A stretch of 64,000 nt of DNA from Streptomyces hiroshimensis (GTDB taxonomy: Bacteria > Actinomycetota > Actinomycetes > Streptomycetales > Streptomycetaceae): assembly GCF_014650335.1 (NCBI RefSeq), contig NZ_BMUT01000016.1, positions 62,001 to 126,000 on the forward strand, given 5' to 3'. The translations under genes were made by a program, and so were the position numbers. The number at the start of each line of letters is the position of its first letter. Within the stretch, counting starts at the first letter, position 1. The notes under the pieces were generated by a model. It made no database searches. It saw only the letters and a list, made by a program, of their open reading frames with translations, and was not told the origin of the DNA. Below are positions 41,093-51,418 of the stretch, piece after piece.

Positions 41093-42307
41093 GTGTCAGC
41101 CGACACCGCCGTGCCCGTCCGGGCGCCGGAGCCGCGCCCCGCGTCAGGCAACACCCGCGTCCGCCGCGCCGAGCGGGCGCGGGACGCCCTGCGCAGGGCC
41201 ACGCCCGCCCTCGCGTTCTACGCGGCGGCCCGGCTGACCGGCATGGCGACGATGGCCGCCTGGGCCTGGTGGATCGGCCGCCACCCGCGCACGCTGCTCG
41301 GCCACTCCTGGGACGGCATCTGGTACGCCGGCATCGCCCGGCACGGCTACGGCCTGATCCAGCCCTCGCCCACCACCCGCGGCGTCGTCTTCAACGACCT
41401 GGCGTTCTTCCCGCTCTTCCCCGGCCTGGTGCGGGCCGTCGCCACCGTCACCCCGCTCACCGTCGTCGGCGCGGGCCTGTTCGTCGCCTGGCTGTCGGCC
41501 GCGGCCGCCGCCTGGGGCATCTACGCGCTCGGCGAGCGCCTGTACGGGCGCAGGGCGGCGACGCTGCTCGTGGTGCTGTGGGGGCTGCTGCCGCACGCGA
41601 TCGTGCAGTCGATGGCCTACACCGAGCCGTTGATGACCGCGCTCGCGGCGTGGGCGCTGTACGCCCTGGTCACCGGGCGGCCGCTGTGGGCGGGGTCGCT
41701 CTCCCTGCTCGCCGGGCTCTCCCGGCCGAACGGGATCGCGGTGGCCGCGGCCGTCGTCTGCGCCACCGCGCTCACGCTGTGGCGGCACCCCGAGGCGCGC
41801 CGCAACCGGCGGGTGTGGGCGGGCGCGGCCCTCGCGCCGCTGGGCTGGACCGGCTACGTCGTCTGGGCCGGATTCCACTCCGGCGGCGGCCTGTTCGGCT
41901 ACTTCGAGGTGCAGCGGCTGTGGGGCTCGCGGTTCGACTTCGGGTGGGACGCGCTGCGGTTCGTACGGCACCTGATCACCGGGCGGGACTCCATGGCGTA
42001 CTACATGACCGTGGCGGTCATCGCCGTCGCGATGGTCCTGCTGGCCCTGCTGGCCCTGGAGCGGCCGCGGCCGCACGCAGCGCTGCTGGTGTACGCCGTC
42101 GTGCTCGTCGTCATCGCGGTCGGCGGGTCGAGCTACTTCGCGTCCAAGCCGCGGTTCCTGCTGCCGGCGTTCCCCTTGCTGCTCCCGGCGGCACTGGCCC
42201 TGACGCGCGCGCGGCGCCGCACCCTCCTGACGACACTCGTGGCCATGGCGGGGCTGTCGTTCTTCTACGGGACGTATCTGCTGACGGTGGCCCGTATGCC
42301 GATGTAG
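41093..42307 (+). CDS. Polytopic mannosyltransferase-like protein (PIG-V type)
   Basis: A 404-aa membrane protein with about ten TM helices. The short N-terminal HSWDGIWYAGIARHGYG carries the Asp and W-D-x-x-Y pattern of GT-C glycosyltransferases such as PIG-V, and VFNDLAFFPLFPGLVR follows as in that group. AYTEPLMTALAAWALYAL and GLSRPNGIAVAAAVV complete the family pattern. It is expected to use a polyprenyl-phosphate sugar donor at the outer membrane face (family knowledge). The GTG start has GGAGG 7 nt upstream. Confidence 0.87.
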   Translation: MSADTAVPVRAPEPRPASGNTRVRRAERARDALRRATPALAFYAAARLTGMATMAAWAWWIGRHPRTLLGHSWDGIWYAGIARHGYGLIQPSPTTRGVVFNDLAFFPLFPGLVRAVATVTPLTVVGAGLFVAWLSAAAAAWGIYALGERLYGRRAATLLVVLWGLLPHAIVQSMAYTEPLMTALAAWALYALVTGRPLWAGSLSLLAGLSRPNGIAVAAAVVCATALTLWRHPEARRNRRVWAGAALAPLGWTGYVVWAGFHSGGGLFGYFEVQRLWGSRFDFGWDALRFVRHLITGRDSMAYYMTVAVIAVAMVLLALLALERPRPHAALLVYAVVLVVIAVGGSSYFASKPRFLLPAFPLLLPAALALTRARRRTLLTTLVAMAGLSFFYGTYLLTVARMPM

Positions 42308-42332
42308 GGGCGCCGGTGTCGTGGGCTGCGGC

Positions 42333-42514
42333 CGGTTCGGCACCGCCGGATACCCCGGTGGGGGTTGCGCGCCGTTGCGGCGGGATCTCTTTGCCTGGCG
42401 GCATCAGACGAATGCCGGGCAAGACAAATCCCGCCGCAACGGCGTTCAGCCACCGCGGCGCAGCCCGGCGGGCCCGTCGGCCCCGGCCGACGCACCCCGC
42501 ACGAGCGGGAGGCC
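42333..42514. repeat. Dispersed intergenic element with long hairpin
   Basis: It begins with CGGTTCGGCACCGCCGGAT, identical to 7578-7596, and continues with a CGTTGCGGCGG segment like the one in the 7486-7695 repeat. It includes the two-tier hairpin at 42371-42443. It fills the gap between convergent genes. Confidence 0.6.
42371..42443. terminator. Two-tier 73-nt hairpin between convergent genes
   Basis: The outer stem is a perfect 16 bp (GCCGTTGCGGCGGGAT with ATCCCGCCGCAACGGC). After small internal loops the inner stem TTGCC-T-GGCGGCAT pairs with ATGCC-GGGCAA around CAGACGA. It can terminate both the mannosyltransferase and YbjN transcripts. Confidence 0.75.
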
Positions 42515-43048
42515 CTACGCCTCCTGGTCCGGCTTGTCGTCGCCGGACTCCGCGTCCGCCTCAAGGCCCAGCTGCTCGACGAGCCACTTGTCGAACTCGA
42601 TCGACGCCCGGACCCAGCTGACCGTGCTGGAGACGAAGTGCTCCAGGGCGACGCCGACGCCGATCAGCATCTGCGCCTCGCCGATCAGGCGGACCGTGCC
42701 GTCGTCGTTGGTGTGGGTGTAGACCTTCGGCCACAGCGTGCGGCGGTTCCAGTCGTCGACGGCCTCCAGCAGGCGGGCCTTCTCGTCGAGGGCGTGCGGG
42801 CGGTCGTAGAACGTCCGCACGGAGAAGACCTGCTGCTCCTCCTCGCCGCGGAACATGAAGTACGTACGGAACTGCTCCCACGGGGCGGCGAGGTCACCCT
42901 CGTCGTCCACGACGTACTTCAGCTCCATCTGCTCCAGGAGCTGCTTTACCAGGTCCTGGTCGGGGATGACGGGGCCGGTCGGGCCCGCCCCAGGCTGCGG
43001 TTCGGGCTGTCCCCCGAAATTGGGGATCGAGGACGGGTCGATGCTCAC
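42515..43048 (-). CDS. YbjN domain protein
   Basis: 177 aa. After a Pro/Gly-rich N-terminus, the YbjN (type III secretion chaperone-like) fold spans about 40-165: LVKQLLEQMELKYVVDDEGDLAAPW, YFMFRGEEEQQVFSVRTFYDRP, AVDDWNRRTLWPKVYTHTNDDGTVRLIGEAQMLIGVGVALEHFVSSTVS. The W-N-x-x-x-x-W-P-K pattern is typical. The role in actinobacteria is unclear. GTG start with GAAGGG upstream. Codirectional with and 78 bp downstream of clpB, behind the clpB terminator. Confidence 0.88.
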   Translation of the reverse strand: MSIDPSSIPNFGGQPEPQPGAGPTGPVIPDQDLVKQLLEQMELKYVVDDEGDLAAPWEQFRTYFMFRGEEEQQVFSVRTFYDRPHALDEKARLLEAVDDWNRRTLWPKVYTHTNDDGTVRLIGEAQMLIGVGVALEHFVSSTVSWVRASIEFDKWLVEQLGLEADAESGDDKPDQEA

Positions 43049-43091
43049 CGTGTTATTCCCTTCGTACGGTCTCACGCCATCCTCCCCCATC

Positions 43092-43120
43092 CCGGGCGGG
43101 GGCTGGCAACCCCCGCCCGG
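43092..43120 (-). terminator. clpB terminator
   Basis: A perfect 11-bp stem CCGGGCGGGGG/CCCCCGCCCGG with a 7-nt loop, 6 nt beyond the clpB stop codon. Confidence 0.85.
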
Positions 43121-43126
43121 CGGATG

Positions 43127-45787
<2,661 letters not shown>

Positions 45788-46160
45788 GACGGTGCGCTCC
45801 TCCTTCTCTCGGCCTTGCCTCGGCGGCCATCCTGCCCGGGGGTCCCGGTGACCCGTCCTGCCTAGGGCAACATGCGATAAGTTGAGCCTATTCCACTCAA
45901 CCTTGCCCGCGCCAGCGCCACCGGGCACGGACGGGCCGAATCCGGGCCGGCCGCCCACCCCGTACGCCCCTCCCGGGGACCTGTACCCATGGTCCGCCGC
46001 GAGGCGCAGAGCCGCTCTTCCGGCCGCCTCGCGGCGCCGACCGGAGGTGCGGGTCATACAGGCGTACGACGTACACCCTCTCGCGCGAAGATCTGCGGAT
46101 TACCTGTCGCCACGGTGGGTGCCGGGCAATGCTGGCCTTCCGACCACAAGGGGGTGCAGC
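45788..46160. other. clpB/Uma2 divergent promoter region
   Basis: A 373-bp stretch without a supported gene. It contains the HAIR element at 45881-45901. A plus-strand open frame continues through it into the Uma2 gene but has no ribosome site. Confidence 0.6.
45881..45901 (-). promoter_or_regulatory. HAIR element, HspR operator of clpB
   Basis: On the minus strand it reads GTTGAGT-N7-GCTCAAC, close to the HAIR consensus CTTGAGT-N7-ACTCAAG. It lies about 95 nt upstream of the clpB start, where HspR repression is known in Streptomyces. Confidence 0.8.
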
Positions 46161-46742
46161 ATGACGGCTATGGCGCACGAGCCGATGCCTACACAGGAAG
46201 AGCTCCTCCTGGAGAGCTTTCTGGCCCTGGAGACCCCTGAAGGCTTCAAGGCCGAGCTCATCGAGGGGGAGATCGTCGTGTCACCGACACCGGTAGGTGA
46301 TCATCAGGACGCCATCGACATCATCACCGAGCAGATGTACGCGAACTCCGCGGTCCGCATGCAGCAGTCGGCCAACTCCGGCCTGGTCCTGCCCCGGGGT
46401 GGGCGCTGCCCCAAGAACCACATCATCCCCGACATCACGTTCGCCCCTCGCGAGCTGCGGATCTTCCGTTCCGCTCCTCCATGGATGCCGTGCAACGACA
46501 TCGCCATGGTCGTCGAGGTGACCAGCAGCAGGGCGGACATCGACCGCATCACCAAGCGGCACTGCTACGCCCGGGCCGGTATCCCGCTCTATCTCCTCGT
46601 GGACCGCGAGTGCGAAACGGTCACGCTGTTCAGCGAGCCCGCAGGCGAGGACTACGGGGACGCGCACAGGACCGCCTTCGGCAAGCCGCTCCCCCTCCCC
46701 GCCCCCTTCTCTTTCGACCTTGAAACGTCCGAGCTCAGCTGA
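46161..46742 (+). CDS. Uma2-family protein (DUF820, PD-(D/E)XK-like)
   Basis: 193 aa, restriction-endonuclease-like fold found in many copies in actinobacteria and cyanobacteria. Motifs: ELIEGEIVVSPTPVGDHQ (Glu and His), a mid-protein PDITFAP (catalytic-type Asp), and MVVEVTSSRADIDRITKRHCYARAGIPLYLLVD, which matches the Uma2 EV-S-ST-x-D-x-x-K-x-x-Y-A-x-x-G-I-P-x-Y-x-L-V-D pattern. AGGGGG precedes the ATG. The biological role of the family is not established. Confidence 0.88.
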   Translation: MTAMAHEPMPTQEELLLESFLALETPEGFKAELIEGEIVVSPTPVGDHQDAIDIITEQMYANSAVRMQQSANSGLVLPRGGRCPKNHIIPDITFAPRELRIFRSAPPWMPCNDIAMVVEVTSSRADIDRITKRHCYARAGIPLYLLVDRECETVTLFSEPAGEDYGDAHRTAFGKPLPLPAPFSFDLETSELS

Positions 46743-46767
46743 AGGCCGCCGCGGCTACGCTTCCCGC

Positions 46768-47172
46768 ATGGCTCACGATCTGCGCAATCTCGACGCCGCC
46801 TATGTCGACTTCTGGCGGGAGCGGCACATCTGCACCCTCACCACCACCCGCCCCGACGGCAGCCCGCACCTCGTGCCCGTCGGGGTCACCTTCGACCACG
46901 AGACCGGGATCGCGCGGGTGATCACCAACAAGAACAGCCGCAAGGTCGCCAACATCCTCGCCGCCGGGCCGGACGGTGCGCGGGTCGCCGTGTGCCAGAT
47001 CGGCGAGCGGAAGTGGGCCACGCTGGAGGGGCGCGCGGTCGTCCGCACGGAGGCCGACGCCATCGCCGACGCCGTCAACCGCTACGCCGAGCGGTACGGG
47101 CGGATGCCCGCCCCCAACCCCGACCGCGTCCTGGTCGAGATCACCGTCACGAAGGCGCTGGGGCTGGTCTGA
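46768..47172 (+). CDS. PPOX-class F420-dependent flavin/deazaflavin oxidoreductase
   Basis: A 134-aa split beta-barrel protein of the FDOR-B group. Visible: FWRERHICTLTTTRPDGSPHLVPVGVTFD, VITNKNSRKVANILAAGPDGARVAVCQIG (cofactor phosphate contacts N-S-R-K), WATLEGRAVV and the C-terminal VLVEITVTKALGLV. A substrate cannot be assigned. TACGCT ends 6 nt before the ATG and no Shine-Dalgarno is present, so it is probably leaderless. Confidence 0.88.
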   Translation: MAHDLRNLDAAYVDFWRERHICTLTTTRPDGSPHLVPVGVTFDHETGIARVITNKNSRKVANILAAGPDGARVAVCQIGERKWATLEGRAVVRTEADAIADAVNRYAERYGRMPAPNPDRVLVEITVTKALGLV

Positions 47173-47216
47173 CGGAACCGCCCACGCCGTCCGCAGAACG
47201 TGCATACCGTGTCAAC

Positions 47217-47729
47217 ATGTCTCAGTTCACCGTGCAGTTGAGCGTCAACGGCGCGGCGTCCGAGGTCTGGGCTCTGCTCACGGACGACGCATTCCTCGAA
47301 GACCTGTACCGGAACCGGCTGAACTACGTGAAATGGGCCGTCGCCGAACGGCACGACGCCCCCGAAGGGGACCTGATACGCACGGTCACCCTGATCCCGC
47401 CCATGAACGCCCCCGCTCCGGTGCAGAAGCTCCTCGGCTCGGGCTTCTCGGAGACCGAGAGCAGCCGCTACGACCGGCAGCGGCTCATCTGGACGTGGCG
47501 CCGGATCCCGTCGACCCTGGCCGACAAGATCAAGGAGGAGGGGCAGGTACGGGTCGAGGAAGCGCCGGACGGCGGCAGCCGCGTCGTCGCGGAGACGACC
47601 ATCGAGTGCAAGGTCTTCGGCGTCGGCGGCCTCATGGAGTCGACGGCCGAGAAGCACAGCCGCAATGACTGGCAGAAGCTCGGCGAAGCGCTCAACCAGC
47701 GCCTGGACAAGGGCAAGGGCACGAGCTGA
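47217..47729 (+). CDS. DUF2505 family SRPBCC-like protein
   Basis: 170 aa, a START-like ligand-binding fold common in actinobacteria. Segments: FTVQLSVNGAASEVWALLTDDAFLEDLYRNRL, LIRTVTLIPPMNAPAPVQKLLGSGFSETES and a final amphipathic helix STAEKHSRNDWQKLGEALN. Ligand unknown. TACCGT ends 6 nt before the ATG, the same leaderless layout as the gene upstream. Confidence 0.82.
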   Translation: MSQFTVQLSVNGAASEVWALLTDDAFLEDLYRNRLNYVKWAVAERHDAPEGDLIRTVTLIPPMNAPAPVQKLLGSGFSETESSRYDRQRLIWTWRRIPSTLADKIKEEGQVRVEEAPDGGSRVVAETTIECKVFGVGGLMESTAEKHSRNDWQKLGEALNQRLDKGKGTS

Positions 47730-47735
47730 GCGCAG

Positions 47736-47766
47736 GGCCTCCCGTGCTCCGCGAGCACGGGAGGCC
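47736..47766 (+). terminator. Terminator after DUF2505 gene
   Basis: A perfect 14-bp stem GGCCTCCCGTGCTC with a 3-nt loop CGC, 6 nt after the stop codon. Confidence 0.85.
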
Positions 47767-48033
47767 CCGGCGGTGCCGCCCCCGCCCTCGCCCCGCCCCC
47801 GCCCGCTCGGGGTGACGGACCCGGCCGCCCTGCGGCCCGCCGCACTCCCCGGCGTGGATGAACACCGGCCCCGCCTCGTCGTAGGCCCCGGGCGCGGCGC
47901 CCGTGCCGGCGGGATTCGGCCGGGGAGGTCAGGGGAGGTCAGGAGAGGTCAAAGGGGCGGGCGGGAGTCCGGCGGCACAACTGACCGCATCCCCCGGGCG
48001 ATCCCGTCATGATCGCCGCATACGCTCACAGAC
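47767..48033. other. Intergenic region before the PH-domain gene
   Basis: GC-rich with no gene. It contains three tandem decamers GGGGAGGTCA, GGGGAGGTCA and GGAGAGGTCA (47922-47951) about 70 nt upstream of the -10 box TACGCT (48021-48026). Confidence 0.5.
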
Positions 48034-48558
48034 GTGGACGTCAACGAATACCGGATCGTCGTCAGCAAGGGTGAGTGGGTGGGGATGGCCCTCATGACCC
48101 TCTGCGGCATCCTCTGCCTGCTCTGGGTGACCTTCGGCCTCGGTTGGTCGGACTACCTCGACCACTGGGACGGCAGCGTCCGGCAGGGCAGTGTCGCCAA
48201 CTACCCGAGCCCCGACCTCATGCTCGCCTTCGGGATCATGGTGCTCAGCCTCACCCCCTTCTCCGCCGTCGCCTTCATCTGGCGCACCTGGACCACGCCC
48301 GACGGCGTCCGCACCCGCGGCATCTTCCGTCGCCGCTTCATCCGCTGGCAGGACATCGCCTCCGTCGACATCAGGAAGCACGGCGGGTACAGCCTGCACC
48401 CCTACTACCACCTGCAGGTGCGGCTCCACAGTGGCAGGCAGCTGTGCCTGCCCGGCCTCCAGGACCGCTTCGAGGGCAACCTCGCGGGCCCTCGCACCGA
48501 GATCGTCAACCGCTGGAAATCCGCCCACGTCGCCGCCGAATGGCAGGAGGCTTCATGA
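48034..48558 (+). CDS. Two-TM bacterial PH-domain protein
   Basis: 174 aa. TM helices at about 15-37 and 63-85 flank a short outer loop; the C-terminal 85 residues form a bacterial pleckstrin-homology-like sheet (TTPDGVRTRGIFRRRFIRWQDIASVDIRKHGG, with HLQVRLHSGRQLCLPGL). Role unknown. GTG start with TACGCT ending 7 nt before it, probably leaderless. It overlaps the next gene by ATGA. Confidence 0.75.
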   Translation: MDVNEYRIVVSKGEWVGMALMTLCGILCLLWVTFGLGWSDYLDHWDGSVRQGSVANYPSPDLMLAFGIMVLSLTPFSAVAFIWRTWTTPDGVRTRGIFRRRFIRWQDIASVDIRKHGGYSLHPYYHLQVRLHSGRQLCLPGLQDRFEGNLAGPRTEIVNRWKSAHVAAEWQEAS

Positions 48559-48935
48559 CCGATACGGTCCCCCGCACCATCCGTGCCGTCAGCACGGAGC
48601 GGCTCCTGCTCCTGGAGCAGGAGGCCGCGACACTCGACTTCAGCCAGCGGCTGCCCGTCGAGTGGGTCCGCGAACACGCCGCGCCCGCGGCAACGCACTA
48701 CCTGTTCCCCCTGTTCGTTCACGAACTGCGGCACCGGCCCGAGGTGTCGCCCCAGTGGCGGTGCGAGTTGCTTCTCACGGTCGTGACCGGTGAGGAGATC
48801 CGGAGCATGCTCGACGTCCGGCCTGATTCGTTCCAGGCCCTACCGGAGTCCCTGACCCCGGCCGCGAAGCGGGACATCGCCCGACGCATCGAACGCACCC
48901 GCACGCAGCGGGAGTATTGCGAGGGTACGGAGTGA
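48555..48935 (+). CDS. Hypothetical protein coupled to the PH-domain gene
   Basis: 126 aa, not recognised. Soluble and helical, with a His/Trp-rich N-terminal half (LPVEWVREHAAPAATHYLFPLFVHELRHRP) and a basic C-terminal helix (AAKRDIARRIERTRTQREY). Translational coupling (4-nt overlap) and GGAGG 6 nt upstream make it a real gene, probably working with the PH protein. Its last 96 nt are antisense to the DUF397 gene on the other strand. Confidence 0.75.
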   Translation: MTDTVPRTIRAVSTERLLLLEQEAATLDFSQRLPVEWVREHAAPAATHYLFPLFVHELRHRPEVSPQWRCELLLTVVTGEEIRSMLDVRPDSFQALPESLTPAAKRDIARRIERTRTQREYCEGTE

Positions 48936-49070
48936 CGCCGGGGGGACGGTTATGACCGTTCCGGGCTCGTCGCTCTCACGCACCCGGACGAGCCCGCCGA
49001 TCGCGGCGACTTCCACGCAGCTGTTGTCCGGCCCGGACCCGGAGAACGACGACTTCTGCCAGGCGGTCAC
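48840..49070 (-). CDS. DUF397 protein, second of pair
   Basis: 76 aa. The DUF397 core is WQKSSFSGSGPDNSCVEVAA, then VRVRESDEPGTVITVPPASLRTL. Such small proteins act with XRE/DUF5753 regulators in Streptomyces development (AbaA/WhiJ-type loci). The C-terminal 25 residues are longer than usual and lie antisense to the hypothetical gene on the plus strand. ATGA overlap with the preceding DUF397 gene. Confidence 0.85.
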   Translation of the reverse strand: MTAWQKSSFSGSGPDNSCVEVAAIGGLVRVRESDEPGTVITVPPASLRTLAILPLRAGAFDASGDVPLRGRGQGLR

Positions 49071-49264
49071 CTGAGCCCCTCTCTCGCCTTCAGCGTGCGT
49101 ATCAGCGTGCCGAGTGACCCCGGCGTGGACGATATGACGACGCGGGGTGCATCACTTTCGCGGAGCAGTATCGTGCCTTGCGCCGCAGCCACTTCCACAC
49201 ACTCGTTCCCCGTTGTTCCGGCCGAATAAGTGCTCTTCTGCCAAGCGATCTGCAGCGTCCCCAC
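49067..49264 (-). CDS. DUF397 protein, first of pair
   Basis: 65 aa with IAWQKSTYSAGTTGNECVEVAAAQGTILLRESDAPRVVI, the DUF397 pattern with the conserved Cys-Val-Glu-Val. The GTG start lies 3 nt beyond the stop of the XRE regulator, so translation is coupled to it. It is expected to modulate that regulator. Confidence 0.87.
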   Translation of the reverse strand: MGTLQIAWQKSTYSAGTTGNECVEVAAAQGTILLRESDAPRVVISSTPGSLGTLIRTLKAREGLR

Positions 49265-49267
49265 CTC

Positions 49268-50119
49268 TTACAGCTGCTTTGCAATGTGATGAATGATGTC
49301 CCGGGACTCCGACTGGGACAGTGCGGCATCCTCCACCGAGTCAAGCACTCGGCGGTAGCCGAGCACCTCGTCCTCTTCGTCCACGAAGACACTCCCGTGC
49401 ACCGTGTCGAACTGCACCGTGTCAAGTCGCCGCACGGCCGCTTCTGCGTAAAGCATCGAGAACGACGCACCGGTGAACGCGTCCCGCTCGAAGGGAACGA
49501 CGCGCACAGTCACGCCCGGCCGGTCAGCCGCCTCCAGGATGAATCGCAGCTGCTCGCGTGAGACCGCACTGTCCCCCACCCTAATGCGGAGGGCGGCTTC
49601 ATGGATGATGGCATTCAGCCTCGTCGGCACCGTGCGATCGAGGATCTGCCGACGCCTTACACGGAACTCGACGATCACATCGAGATCCTGCTCCGACAGT
49701 TCGGGCATGGTATTTCTGTACAGGGAGCGTACATATCCCTCGGTCTGCAAAAGCCCTGGAATGTGGACCACTTGCAGCGCCCGCAACCGTGCCGCGTGAT
49801 GTTCAAGCTCAGCCAAGTCCAGGAGGATCGCGGGCAGTACACCGCGGTACGCCTCCCACCAGCCGCGCCTGCGTTCTACGGCCATCGCCGCAAGGGCATC
49901 CACAAGCTGCGCATCGTCCACCCCGTAATGAACGGCCAACCCGCGCAACCGCTCCTCGCTCACCGCCGAGCGACCCGACTCGATGAGCGACATCTTCGAT
50001 GAATCCACGCCGACCGCCCGGGCAGCAGCAGCTGCCGTGATGTCGGCGCGCTCACGCAGCCTCTTGAGCTCCGCGCCCAACCGCACCTGCCGGGCAGTGG
50101 GGTTCGTCCTGGGCGGCAT
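49268..50119 (-). CDS. XRE-family regulator with DUF5753 domain (WhiJ-like)
   Basis: 283 aa. HTH_31-type domain at about 10-65 (LGAELKRLRERADITAAAAARAVGVDSSKMSLIESGRSAVS), then the DUF5753 ligand domain with YVRSLYRNTMPELSEQDLDVIVEFRVRRRQIL, RPGVTVRVVPFE and VFVDEEDEVLGYRRVLDSVEDAALSQSES. Paralogues, each paired with DUF397 genes, are repressors of sporulation and antibiotic genes. GAGGAG precedes the ATG. The inverted repeat at 50206-50222 in its divergent promoter is its likely operator. Confidence 0.92.
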   Translation of the reverse strand: MPPRTNPTARQVRLGAELKRLRERADITAAAAARAVGVDSSKMSLIESGRSAVSEERLRGLAVHYGVDDAQLVDALAAMAVERRRGWWEAYRGVLPAILLDLAELEHHAARLRALQVVHIPGLLQTEGYVRSLYRNTMPELSEQDLDVIVEFRVRRRQILDRTVPTRLNAIIHEAALRIRVGDSAVSREQLRFILEAADRPGVTVRVVPFERDAFTGASFSMLYAEAAVRRLDTVQFDTVHGSVFVDEEDEVLGYRRVLDSVEDAALSQSESRDIIHHIAKQL

Positions 50120-50205
50120 GGCTCCTCTTCCTCCCGCGGGTCAGCGTGCTGCGCACTTTGCCACGGCGCCACCCTCACGGGCGAACTCTGCCTAACAGGT
50201 TGCGA

Positions 50206-50222
50206 GGGCAAAACTTTTGCCC
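50206..50222. promoter_or_regulatory. Operator candidate GGGCAAAA-C-TTTTGCCC
   Basis: A perfect 8-bp inverted repeat with one central base in the 151-bp divergent region between the XRE regulator and the RsbW-like gene. Being AT-rich in the centre of a GC-rich genome, it stands out strongly and is the best candidate site for the XRE protein (inference). Confidence 0.65.
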
Positions 50223-50270
50223 CTACGTTGAGTGGCGCCGGTCACACCGGCCAACCCCACCGGAGGTGCC

Positions 50271-50717
50271 ATGCTTCTGCCTGCGCCCAAGGGCGTCGCC
50301 ATTCCCTCGATCGAACCCTTCGAGTACTGCCTGCGCGTCCCGAACGACGCGCGCGCCGTTCCCGTCGCCCGCACAACGCTCCGCGCCGCGCTCTCCGCCC
50401 ACGGGCTGGGCGAACTGGCCGGGCGGGCCGAACTGCTGGCCGGGGAGATGCTCACCAACGCCATCGTGCACACCGCCGGTGACGCCGAGCTCCGGATGCG
50501 CTGGTCGGAGTGGGAGGTGCTGCGGATGACCGTCTGGGACACGTGCGCCGAGCCGCCGTGCCCGCGCGCCGGCCATCCCTACGCCGACAACGGGCGCGGG
50601 CTCAAACTCCTGCAGACGCTCGCCGACCGCTGGAACTACTTCTCCTCGCCCCGAGGGCTCTCCGGCGACGAGGCCAAGGCCGTCTGGTGCGAGCTCACCC
50701 GCGCGGCGCCCGCCTGA
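50271..50717 (+). CDS. RsbW/SpoIIAB-like ATP-binding protein
   Basis: A 148-aa GHKL ATPase domain of the anti-sigma type. N-box region GEMLTNAIVHTAGDAELRMRW, G1 box TVWDTC in place of the usual D.G, and GRGLKLLQTLADRW as G2 box. It lacks other domains. These orphan proteins occur in WhiJ/DUF397 loci, which supports the same module here. GGAGG is 5-8 nt before the ATG. Confidence 0.9.
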   Translation: MLLPAPKGVAIPSIEPFEYCLRVPNDARAVPVARTTLRAALSAHGLGELAGRAELLAGEMLTNAIVHTAGDAELRMRWSEWEVLRMTVWDTCAEPPCPRAGHPYADNGRGLKLLQTLADRWNYFSSPRGLSGDEAKAVWCELTRAAPA

Positions 50718-50893
50718 CGCCGCGCCCCGTCGTCGCGCCGCACCCGCAAGCGCGATCGAGCGATCCGCGCCGTCGCCGACTTGGCTCTATCTGGACCTGT
50801 ACGCCCGTCGGCCGTGCCGCGAGGGTGGGACCCGTTCGCTCTGACGTCGCGTCAGGCGCATTGCCACACCGCGAGAGAGAGGAAGTTCCGCAC

Positions 50894-51343
50894 ATGCCTC
50901 TGATCCCGGTACGTCCTGGCATCTACAAGATCCACGCCCACATCATCGGCCCGACCTCCCTGGTGACGGCCACCGAGCACGCCGTCAAGTACGGCGCGCC
51001 CGTCATCACCGACCGCATGAACCCGCTCCCGATCGAGCAGGACTGGATCATCGAGCCCGTCGAGCCCATCCCGGGATCGCCGTACGTGATCCACCTCGCC
51101 CATCACGAGGCGGCGGGCCTCGTGGTCCCGGAGGGGAAGCTCTTCGTCAACTCCGTTCCGCGCGGCGAATGGGAGAAGTTCGTCTTCGAGCGCGTCATCG
51201 GCGGGATCAAGATCCTGTCGGAGAAGCAGCAGCACGCCTGGCGTGCCGGCCACCGTGGTGCGCAGATCACGCTCGTCGAGCCGAAGCCCGAGTTCCAGGA
51301 GACCTTCACCCTGGAGTTCGTGAGCCCGCTCAACCAGGAGTAG
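50894..51343 (+). CDS. I66-like serine protease inhibitor candidate
   Basis: A 149-aa beta-trefoil-like protein. PGIYKIHAHIIGPTSLVTATEHAVKYGAPVI, QDWIIEPVEPIPGSPYVIHLAH, GKLFVNSVPRGEW and RGAQITLVEPKPEFQETFTLEFV form the recurring strand pattern of the I66 (mycospin/LeSPI) inhibitor group. No signal peptide, so it would act inside the cell. It is convergent with the lanthipeptide operon that encodes M16 proteases, but M16 enzymes are metallopeptidases, so a link is not implied. A ricin-type lectin fold is the alternative. Confidence 0.5.
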   Translation: MPLIPVRPGIYKIHAHIIGPTSLVTATEHAVKYGAPVITDRMNPLPIEQDWIIEPVEPIPGSPYVIHLAHHEAAGLVVPEGKLFVNSVPRGEWEKFVFERVIGGIKILSEKQQHAWRAGHRGAQITLVEPKPEFQETFTLEFVSPLNQE

Positions 51344-51360
51344 GACCGGGACGAGCAAGC

Positions 51361-51397
51361 GTGGGGCGGGAGGGCCGTTTCGGCCCGCCCGCCCCAC
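51361..51397. terminator. Bidirectional terminator at the island boundary
   Basis: A 17-bp stem with one mismatch (GTGGGGCGGGAGGGCCG, loop TTT) between the inhibitor-like gene and the end of the lanthipeptide operon. Confidence 0.85.
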
Positions 51398-51418
51398 CGC
51401 CGTCTTTACTTCACCAGT

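Noticed and set aside
50894..51343. Inhibitor of the cluster's M16 proteases
   Set aside because: I66 inhibitors act on serine proteases, whereas M16 enzymes are zinc peptidases, and the gene is convergent behind a terminator.
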